This document shows positions 33,028 to 41,646 of a stretch of 64,000 nt of DNA, in pieces. The DNA is taken from positions 15,183,180 through 15,247,179 of the forward strand of contig CM064552.1 in NCBI GenBank assembly GCA_032716605.1. The letters run 5' to 3'. The position numbers were made by a program, and so were the translations under genes. The DNA comes from Paralithodes platypus. Lineage: Eukaryota; Arthropoda; Malacostraca; Decapoda; Lithodidae. Numbering within the stretch: the stretch's first letter is position 1; each line of letters opens with the position of its first letter. Below the pieces are notes generated by a model. The model did not search any database. It was not told where the DNA came from and was given only the letters and a program-made list of their open reading frames with translations.

Positions 33028-34822
33028 TGTGACGTTAACCACTCCGTTAGAACCGCATGGCTTGTCCTACAGTGACTCACTAGGATCGCCAGGGCAGTGG
33101 ATGGGGCTACAGTTTATGTATTAGAGTGTGCTTTATTTCATATGAAAGCTCGTGTCATGGGCAGTCCAGAAAGGCTCTTTGTTTTCACCCATGTCAAGGC
33201 TTTATATATTTAATTGTAAAGTATATGTTTTATCATTAACTAGTAATGATGGGATCTAGGAGAGAGAGAGAGAGTAGAACAGAGTGAGAGGGAGCGCGCA
33301 GTGTTTTTGTCCCGCTCGATGAAGTCACGGCTGGCTGCCTCGTGGGGGTTGGTTGAGAGGTCCTTACCATGCTGCTAGCTCCCTTGCTAGTGGCTAGAGG
33401 ACTTGTAACCGCTTTTTTCCCACGCGGCTCGAGCTAGTGCAAGTATATATACAGTTCCTCGCCACTCTCTCCCTCAGATCTGGTTTCTAGAACGCATTCA
33501 TCTTTATCCCTTGCTACCTGTCTCCCGCTCCGCACCTGAGAATCTTTTCCTCTGCCTACCTCTCTCTTTTTTTTCATATCTTTCACCACCTTTTAGTAAT
33601 ATTATACCCCCTCTGGTTAACTCTGCAAAATCAGCTTCATGCTGGCCAGTTGTATTGTGCGTTAAGGTCTGATATAACCCATGTATGTTAGTTGTTAAGA
33701 TAAGTTGATCACGAAGCATTGGTTGGCATTCATATTGTTTAGTACTGCTTCCTTTAATTATTAGTGTTCTGCTGGATTAGATAATGCTAGACTAGGAGTC
33801 TGATATTATAAGGTATTGTTTCCTATGAGTGCTGGCTTTAGTTAAAAGCTGCACGACATACCTGAGAACTGGAGTTGATTGAGTAAATTCTAGTCTGTGT
33901 GCCATTGAGAGTAGAGCATGCACGAATGAGGGCTTTTTGCCTATACCATTCTGCACTGTTCTAAGCTCGTTGTTTGTCTTTGAGGTACGCCAGGAGAACG
34001 CTTAATACTTCGGAATTAAGGTTTCTCAAGAGAGCTACCCTTCCCTATAACGTAATATTTGACGCACAGACTTGAGATTTGCACTAGGCTATGCGGCATG
34101 CCATGCGCACCAGTATCTCGTATCATTGACTCTAGCTAGACTTTATCAGTCACAGTAGACATTAAGTATATTAACCTAATTACTCTTTCTATGCATACCC
34201 GTTTATGATTACACAAGCATTTCGCAGCCTAGTTTGATGTATGGAGACACAAACGACTTAGGCTCTTTTTGTTGATAGGAATACTGCATTGTCGTGGCGA
34301 TTATTATTGTTGTAGTGTTTAGGATATTCTTGGCTCCGATGGCATTATATATTCTGCCTTTTTGTGTGCATAGCCTGCACGAGCATTGTTCCGCTGCCTG
34401 CCTTTTTGGGTTCCATTTCCGATATGAGCATCTTTATAGCATCTAACATTTAAAGAAGATTCCTTGTTAGTGTTGAAGGACTTTAGTGCACTTTCTTTCA
34501 TGCAGGAGTGCCTGACATTTATTGATTAAAGTAACGTAAGCTGTAACTTCTCTTACCACCTTACTTTGCATACCATAACCAAGCACCTTCGGTTATAGGT
34601 AGTAATAGGCTGTTTTCACATAACATTAAGCCTAGAGTAGACGCACATTTATTGAGAGTTTGATAGCCTATTATTGCATATAGAACTCTGTAGAGTATTT
34701 GTGTTCTTTGTTCACTGGGAATATACATCAGAGGTTGGATCTAGCGCTTTCCGTTGTAGCATTTATGCCATTACTAGTCCAATGAATAAGAGCCCTGATA
34801 TATTTGAACCCCAGTCGTAACA
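33028..34822 (+). repeat. 3' LTR of element B
   Basis: 1795 bp, the same length as the 5' LTR, starting TGTGACGTTAACC and ending CGTAACA, followed by the duplication CAGT. Confidence 0.92.
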
Positions 34823-34826
34823 CAGT

Positions 34827-35253
34827 TAATTTTTTTTTTTTTTTTTTTGGCTTTTGCTAACGCAAAGTAAACCTTACGGGCAAGTTACGGCTTACGAAGG
34901 GGCCTAAGGGTAAGTCTGGCAGTGGTATAGCCCGAGCGTAATTGACTCGTGTTACAAATATGACGCCGATTGGTGAGGTAGTTCCGCCACCACAGATTTT
35001 ATTTGTTTTCCTTTTCGTCGTACGGATACGCTGGAAGTGGGTTGTGGGAGGCAGTTGGGGGTGTGGTGGAGGGAAGGCAAAAGTGTAAGGCACTTGTCAC
35101 ACAAATATGGAACCGATTGGTGCAATCGTTTCGCCGCCACAGATTTTTTTTTTTTTTCCTTGTGAGGCGACCGATAGTCAGCGAGTGGGTGGGAGGAGAG
35201 GTTTGGGGTAGTGGTGGTGCCGTGGTGGGTATGCAGAAGGGTAAGGTACGGTG
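34827..35253. other. hAT interior with repeated short block
   Basis: A poly(T) run at 34829-34849 is followed by two copies of a roughly 55-bp block at about 34957 and 35105 (CCGATTGGTG ... CGCCACAGATTTT). A third copy lies at about 38954, in the same orientation. No gene was recognised. Confidence 0.5.
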
Positions 35254-35372
35254 ACTGGACGACTCGGCCCATGGGACAACTCGGCTCGGACAGCTCGGCC
35301 CACTTTTGGACAACTCGGCCACGACGGCGAGACAACTCGGCCCATTATTTGAGACAGCTCGGTCCCATGTTT
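35254..35372 (-). repeat. Array of GGCCGAGCTGTC-type repeats, left arm
   Basis: GACAACTCGGCC and close variants recur five or six times at intervals of about 18-25 bp. The same motif lies in inverted orientation at 38826-38925, so the two arrays may be the subrepeat-built TIRs of an element of about 3.7 kb. Confidence 0.6.
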
Positions 35373-35439
35373 TGCTATGGGGCAATTTGACGAGACCAGT
35401 CAGGATTAGGATGGGGAGAGCTAAGTGGAGGGTTTATGG

Positions 35440-35673
35440 GTGAGGCCATGTATGCAGCACCAAATCCTGTCCTCTGCGTATGCGCGGCTTTTTCCCTAAT
35501 ATTTGTATTATGTTATTTAGGCTCAACTGTTAGGTTAATTTAAGTTAGGTTAGGTTAGGTTAAGATAATATAATAGTATAAAGGAAACAAAAATCGTGCC
35601 AAGGGGCCTAAGATTCTCACGCATGCGCAGAGGACAGGATTTCCAGGATTTGGTGCTGCATACATGGCCTCCC
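35440..35673. mobile_element. 234-bp MITE with 8-bp target duplication
   Basis: The outer arms read GAGGCCATGTATGCAGCACC inward on both sides, and the match continues to about 48 bp (AAATCCTG, TCCTCTGCG). GTTTATGG flanks both ends (35432-35439 and 35674-35681), an 8-bp duplication as for hAT-like elements. Inside are three or four TTAGG-type units (35544-35561). Non-coding. Confidence 0.85.
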
Positions 35674-35756
35674 GTTTATGGCGTGTGTGTAATGTGGGCG
35701 AAATGTTCGTTTATTGTATAATTATGTCATAGGCTAGTTCTCTCGATTCATAATGT

Positions 35757-35784
35757 GTAGGTTAGGTTAGGTTAGGTTAGGTTA
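35757..35784 (+). repeat. Short interstitial (TTAGG)n run
   Basis: About five units of GTTAG/TTAGG lie here, with another short run inside the MITE at 35544-35561. TTAGG is the common arthropod telomere repeat. Such short runs are often interstitial and do not mark a chromosome end. Confidence 0.8.
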
Positions 35785-36214
35785 ATTAACCCTCCCGCAT
35801 CCAGCAACTTAATTATCTAACTTATGGTAAGACCTTCTCTAATTTGCCATGAAATATCAGGCTGGGCGAGTTTTCGAAGCCTTGTGTTTTTCTGTATTTT
35901 CATCCACCAAAATGCTGTTTATTGTGATGTATCATATGTCAATGGAAAGAGGAATATTTATAGTACATGATAAAACAAAACAAAATGTAAATAAATCGAA
36001 ATATGAAAGTGTAAATGAGTCCGGAATACAATTATTTCCCATGCAATTGTCTTCACACCGTCCTAGCTCTAAATTGTGAGTGATGACCATATATATTTTT
36101 TTGCTCAAATAATAGTATTTTTTCTCCTCTTTCCAAATCTGAAAACAGAAATTGTTTATCTTCAATAGTTCTCAAGCTGTGACCGAAAAAGATTTTTTTT
36201 TTTTTTGATTGATA

Positions 36215-36976
36215 TGGTTTATAACATTTTCGATTTATTTCGTTGCTACGAAGTGTATGGTTTTAAATTTTGGCTGTATAAATACGGCAAATAATGCTGA
36301 TGAGTATAAAACAAACTAGAAGTTCCTAGGACTAATACTTTTTGCGCTATGAATATTTGAAATGAAGAGCCAAAATGCGAATATTTATGCTTCACCCATC
36401 TCTGTTCCGGCGATGCTAGCCAGGTTCCGAGCTGTTCCCCACCTCGTGGTTGCGTTATTTGCTCGGATTCGTATATAACTGTATATATCACCAGAATCGA
36501 AAAATTGTGCTCTTTCCAATGGTGAAAACAAAAATAATATAGCGTAATTGGTTCGCGAGCTATGCGCAATTGTTTCCATGCAGTGACCAAAAAAAAAAAA
36601 AAGAGGAATGGTTTATAACATTTTCGATTTATTTCGTCGCTACGAAGTGTATGGTTTTAAATTTAAGCTGTATGAATACGGCAAATAATGCTGATGAGTA
36701 TAAAACAAACTAGAAGTTCCTAGGACAAATACTTTTTGCGCTATGAATATTTGAAATGAAGAGCCAAAATGCGAATATTTACGCTTCACCCGTCTCTTTT
36801 CCGCCAATGCTAGCCGGGTTCCGAGCTGTTCCCCACCTCGGCATTGGTTTATTTGCTCGGATACGTATATAACTGTTTATATCACCGTCATCGGAAAATT
36901 ATGCTCTTTCTAATGGTGAAAACAAAAATAATATAGCGTTATTGGTTCGCGAGCTATGCGCAATTGTTTCCATGCA
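36215..36976. repeat. 394-bp tandem duplication
   Basis: The block GGTTTATAACATTTTCGATT to GCGCAATTGTTTCCATGCA occurs at 36215-36582 and 36609-36976 with few differences. A weaker third copy of its end lies just upstream at about 36060-36190. No convincing ORF. Confidence 0.85.
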
Positions 36977-37058
36977 TTGTTATTGTTATGTAAATATATG
37001 AGAATGTTTATACAGTTGTATATCTTTGCCACAATGTACAACATTTATATAAATATAT

Positions 37059-37060
37059 AA

Positions 37061-37119
<59 letters not shown>

Positions 37120-37320
37120 AATGAAATAAAAATATAAATAAAATGAAATAAATCAAATCAAATAAATAAATATATAAATAAAATAAAAATGTAATAATAA
37201 TATAAATACTCGATTATGGGCCTTGGGCTTGCTCGGGACCTTGGGGCTGATTTGCTAGACACCCTGGGGAACAGGAATAAAAAAGAAAAAAAAAATATAT
37301 TTATTTTATTTATATATACA

Positions 37321-37394
<74 letters not shown>

Positions 37395-37745
37395 TGTATA
37401 TATAAATAAAATAAATAAAATAAAAAATATAATAATAATATAAATACTCAATTTTGGGCCTTGGGCTTGCTCGGGACCTTGGGGCTGATCCGCTAGACAG
37501 CCTGGGGAACAGGAATAATAAAGACAAAAAAAAAATATATATACCGGGTATATATATATATATATATTATATATATTATACTGTATATATAAATAGAAAA
37601 AAATAAAAAACAAAAATATATAATAATAATATAAATACTCGATTATGGGCCTTGGGCTTGCTCGGGACCTTTGGGCTGATCCGCTAGACAGCCTGGGGAA
37701 CAGGAATAATAAATAAAATAAAATATATATATACCGGGTATATAC

Positions 37746-37790
<45 letters not shown>

Positions 37791-38140
37791 TATATAATTA
37801 TATATACTGTATATATAAATAAAATAAATAAAATAAAAAAAATATAATAATATAAATACTCGATTATGGGCCTTGGGCTTGCTCAGGACCTTGGGGCTGA
37901 TATGCTAGACACCCTGGGGAACAGGAATAACAAAACAAATATATACGGTATATATATATAAAATAAATAAAATAAACATAAATAAAATGAAATAAATAAA
38001 ATAAAATAAATAAAAACTAATAAATCAAATATATAAATATTTAAATAAAATACAAAATATAATAATAATATAAATACTCGATTATGGGCCTTGGGCTTGC
38101 TCGGGACCTTGGGGCTGTTATATACTGTATATAGGCTATA
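37059..38140. repeat. Five-unit satellite spaced by (TA)n
   Basis: A GC-richer unit with GGGCCTTGGGCTTGCTCGG recurs at about 37217, 37456, 37647, 37868 and 38086, separated by long (TA)n or AAATA-rich tracts. Periods run from about 190 to 240 bp. ORFs here (runs of Tyr-Ile) are artefacts of TA repeats. Confidence 0.85.
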
Positions 38141-38825
38141 TAATATATATATATATATATATAATAATATACTGTAATATAACTAAAATTCCATAGAGTA
38201 CTTACCATACTTCCTGTAAGCATTCCTGTGACATCTTCGTGATTATAATGTATTTATTTCGTAGGCAGTATTTATTGATAATTATATTTGTCTTTCAAGC
38301 AAAAATAGTGTAAAGTCATCAATGATACCTAGACAAAACTGCATCAATACTCAAGGGGTTAACCAAGATTCACTCCCCTCAGTCACCAAAAGTCACAAGT
38401 AACATCTTATATACATATATAGTTCGAATTATTCACTAAACACTTTCACTGGGTAGATGAAATAATCCATAATTGCCTGCCTATAGCTAGGCATGGTGGG
38501 CCAGAGGGAGGGAGCCCAGAATTTAAAGGGCCGGGACCCTGCCTCACAGTCTGGGGGCCAGGAAACTACTGACTTTACAGAGGCCCGCGCTCCTCAGAGA
38601 GGGACGCTATGGGGTTGCTAGATACTTACTTTTGTAACTTACTGATGCCTAACTTACCAGTCCAAATTGAGTCAAAATCGAGTCATAAACTTATTTTTGG
38701 CGAATATTTCTAACTTACAGGTGGCATTATGACGCGATTGCGTCATACGAGCACTCTTGGAGGGGTGGCGTTATGACTCGATCGCGTCCTATAGATGCGA
38801 GAGGGTTAAGAATTGTCTCGTAATT
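38141..38825. other. hAT interior, unassigned
   Basis: No gene or clear repeat was recognised. The stretch is moderately AT-rich with one GC-rich patch at 38505-38610. Confidence 0.45.
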
Positions 38826-38925
38826 AACACGGGGCCGAGCTGTCTCGTTTTTACTGGGCCGAGCTGTCTCGCCGTGGGCCGAGCTGTCCTGGCCGAGCTG
38901 TCCCGTGGGCCGAGTAGTCTAGCAT
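38826..38925 (+). repeat. Array of GGCCGAGCTGTC-type repeats, right arm
   Basis: GGGCCGAGCTGTCTCG and variants recur five times. This is the inverted counterpart of the array at 35254-35372. Confidence 0.6.
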
Positions 38926-39136
38926 TCGTAAGGTACATGTGGTAAAAAACTAAAAATATGAAAGCCATAGGTGCAGTCGTTTCGCTGCTACGATTTTTTT
39001 TCGGCGAGTCAGTATATAATTATATACGGACCTGGCACTGGGCGTGACAACTGACATCTGACAAGATCCTAGTCCCGACCGTATATATATAATTATTATA
39101 AATTATATACCGTCGGACCTGGCAGCTTCGGACCTA

Positions 39137-40592
39137 GTTTCTCAGTTTGGACAGTTTCTGTAATTCTTTATGTCATATCATATCACCATGGCTGTTTAAT
39201 ATGTTTATGGATGGTGTGGTGAGGGAGGTGAAAAGGAGAACTATGGGAAGAGGATTGGGTTTAGTAGGAAAGAATGGTAGAGATTGGGAGTTGAATCAGT
39301 TGCTGTTCGCTGATGACACAGCATTGGTGGCGGATTCTGATGAGAAACTGCAGCGGGTAGTCAAAGAGTTTGGTGTGGTTTGTGGAAGGAGGAAACTGAA
39401 GGTGAACGTCAATAAAAGTAAAGTAATGGTGTGTAATAGGGGAGAGCATAGGGTGAATCTAGATGTGAGGCTGGATGGGGAAATATTGGAACAAGTAGAG
39501 TGTTTTAAATATCTAGGAGGAACGATAAGCAGGAGTGGAGGTATGGAAGTGGAGGTAAAACAGAGAGTGTGTGAAGGAAGGAAGGTTTTCGGAGCAATGG
39601 GAAGTATGTGGAAGACGAGAAATCTCGGAGTGAAAGTAAAAAGTGCACTGTATCAAGGAATTGTTGTGCCAACAGTGATGTATGGGGCTGAGACATGGGC
39701 TCTGAAGAAAAAGGAGAAAAGAGGGCTGGATGTGATGGAGATGAGCTGCTTGAGGAGTATGTGTGGAGTTACTCGTAGAGACAGATTGAGGAATGAAGAG
39801 ATACGTAGGAGAATGGGGCAGCAAGAACATTTGTCAGCCAGAGTGGACAGAAGGGTGCTGAGCTGGTATGGTCATGTTGAACGAATGGGAGATGAAAGGC
39901 TTCCAAAGAGAATATGTGAGTCAGGTACAAGGGGAGATAGAAGGGCAGGAAGACCCCCATTGAGATGGAGAGACTGTGTAAGAAAGGCTTTGGATGATAG
40001 AGGAATGACTATAGATCAGGCAGGGGAAGTGGTGGTGGACAGGAGTGAATGGAGAATGCTTGTGAATAGTTGAGTGAACACGTGGTCATTTGGAGTAAGG
40101 GGTCGGGCGCAAGTTGGACTAGATAATAGTCCATCAGGCGCCTGGCCCGGGGAGACGATTAATATGAAGGGTGTGCCTGGAAGTGTGGTGGGAGGGCTTG
40201 TGGCTTTGGCTCCGCTGCATGTCTGCCTGCCGAGATCGGAACCTCTCCGGGTGGTCAGGGGCCGGGGGAGTGCTGGAGCGACCTTGGTAACCCTGGTCTC
40301 TGGGTCTTCTCCTGGGTGACCTGGATGTGTGAGAGTTTGTGTTTTTTATCTGTGTTTATTTTGTGTTTTATGTTGTTTTTGTGTTTTCCCTGTTCTTGCT
40401 CTGTCTTGAGTCGGCTACCCCCAAAATGGGGATTGGGCCTGAGCATATAGATAGATAGATAGATAGATATCATAGATATCAATGGACAGTCACAATGTCA
40501 CAAACTCACAATGATATCAATCATATCATATCATTGATATTTGATTCATTGATATGACATAAAGAATAACAGAAACTGAGAAAGTGAGAAAC
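39137..40592. repeat. Inverted repeat bracketing the RTE-like fragment
   Basis: The left arm (39137-39180) includes AGTTTCTGTAATTCTTTATG. The right arm (40550-40592) is its reverse complement with few changes, including CATAAAGAATAACAGAAACT. The inner 28 bp pair almost perfectly and the outer part pairs with small gaps. Confidence 0.7.
39181..40469 (+). mobile_element. 5'-truncated RTE-like LINE with (TAGA)n tail
   Basis: The coding part runs to 40073 and starts inside RT at SPWLFNMFMDGVV. It has an intact LLFADDTALVADS active site, CFKYLGGTIS, GAETWALKKK and a C-terminus with LSWYGHVERM and GRPPLRWRDCV, a pattern seen in RTE-type elements. The apparent start upstream (TTG at 39147) is not real. 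A 3' region of about 370 bp follows, ending in GGATTGGGCCTGAGCATA and (TAGA)n at 40446-40469. Endonuclease and the first half of RT are missing, so it cannot move by itself. Confidence 0.8.
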
Positions 40593-40893
40593 TTAAACAG
40601 TTTAACTTCAGAAAGACACCATGACTTGAGTTTTTTTTAATGTTTTGAATTCTTGGAATTTAGTGAAGTGAAAGACAAAGGACAAAGTGAAGGACAAAGG
40701 TAAATCATTAAATAACTTCTAGAAGCTGTTTTTTACTTTTTTTTTTATATATACCTATTTTTGGCAGCGCGGAGCGGGAAGCGCATCGGGTCTGCTGACA
40801 AAAGGAGCGCGTGAGCGCTGCCGCATTACCTTATGTCTGATGAGCGCGGAGCGCTGCCGCATTACCGGTCCCACCGGAGCGCGCCCACCACTG

Positions 40894-41150
40894 ATTGTTA
40901 GGTAAGCTAATAATATATATAGTGTCACTTTCACTTGTTCATATTGTTACGAAGGCACTTATTATTACTTATGTGTGTCTCTTTCACTTATACTTAGTTT
41001 TATTATTATTATAGTGTCACTTTCACTGGACTATGATAATTGATAGTGTCATTTTCACTTTTATGTATTGTTAGGTAAGCTAATAATATATATAGTATCA
41101 CTTTCACTGGACTATGATAATTGATAGTGTCACTTTCACTGTTATTGTCA
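40894..41150 (-). repeat. Imperfect tandem repeats in piggyBac 3' region
   Basis: Blocks with GTGTCACTTTCACTGGACTA and TGTATTGTTAGGTAAGC recur at roughly 70-bp steps. The hAT target ATTGTTAG is part of this unit; an uninterrupted version is at about 41064-41085. Confidence 0.7.
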
Positions 41151-41158
41151 CGGGCACT

Positions 41159-41640
41159 TCAAAATTGTTGAAGAGTGTGAAAGTCATTGAAGCACCATCC
41201 AGCACACAGTGCCACTTCACACTCGAGGCATTCCCATGTAGTTTTGCTCACTTTGCGGGGTCTGCGAGTTGTGTGGCTGCACACATGGTACCTCTTCTGA
41301 CTCCTAACTTTACTACCTGGTGCTTTGAAAGGAAGGGGATGGAGCTGGTGCCTCCTGAAGAAGTCGGCACACCCCGTTCTGTCCAGCTGGCCTGGTCCTT
41401 GTAGTGGTCTCCCAGGTTCCGCATGCTTAGCCAGGAGCTCAAGTATCACCTGTTTGTGGAACTTCCGCAGGGACTTGTACTTCTTGGCTCCTGGAGTCCT
41501 CAGACGGTAGATGTTGTAGGCATTGAGGACCGACATATCTACCGTATGCAGGATAAACTTCTTGTACCACCTGCAAGATGTTCGCAGGCAGTCGATGAAG
41601 CCCATCTGTATGTCGGACTTGTCAACAAGGCGCATGTTGA
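41159..41640 (-). pseudogene. piggyBac transposase, C-terminal part
   Basis: This piece begins right at the LINE target site with NMRLVDKSDIQMGFIDC, the region that contains the last catalytic Asp of piggyBac transposases. It continues to a C-terminal cysteine-rich domain (YHVCSH, WECLECEVALCAGWC, FNDFHT) that binds the element ends in this family. The stop at 41159 follows LQQF. It is the direct continuation of the core part at 45619-46753. The two are separated only by the LINE, whose 12-bp target duplication lies between them. Confidence 0.85.
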
Positions 41641-41646
41641 GGTTGT

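Larger units (their letters stand above)
26937..34822 (+). mobile_element. Element B: 7.9 kb Gmr1-like Ty3/gypsy retrotransposon lacking RT
   Basis: Two LTRs of exactly 1795 bp enclose gag with a SCAN-like capsid and zinc knuckle, protease, partial integrase, then RNase H. CAGT flanks both ends (26933-26936, 34823-34826). LTR ends TGTGACG and CGTAACA are near-inverted; the first base of the 5' LTR is A. About a dozen differences between LTRs were seen by eye, roughly 0.6 percent, so it is recent. Integrase before RNase H matches the Gmr1-like group, whose order is PR-IN-RT-RH, and SCAN-like gag is a known trait of that group. RT and the N-terminal part of integrase are missing. Confidence 0.85.
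26635..40893. mobile_element. hAT-type element, 14.3 kb, non-autonomous, hosts other insertions
   Basis: The ends read CAGTGGTGGGC inward on both sides, a typical hAT TIR. The perfect 8-bp duplication ATTGTTAG flanks them (26627-26634 and 40894-40901), the duplication length of hAT elements. Inside both ends are GC-rich subterminal repeats built on GCGCTC / GAGCGC. No hAT transposase was recognised. The interior holds LTR element B, an RTE-like LINE fragment, a MITE, inverted arrays and AT-rich satellites. About 6.4 kb remain after subtracting element B. Confidence 0.75.

Noticed and set aside
35757..35784. Telomere or chromosome end
   Set aside because: Only about five TTAGG-type units, with transposon DNA on both sides.
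37158..37613. ORFs rich in Tyr-Ile
   Set aside because: They are products of (TA)n microsatellites.
26635..40893. Two unrelated small hAT remnants instead of one element
   Set aside because: The exact 8-bp ATTGTTAG on both sides and matching ends in the correct orientation favour one insertion, although repeats in the target add some doubt.
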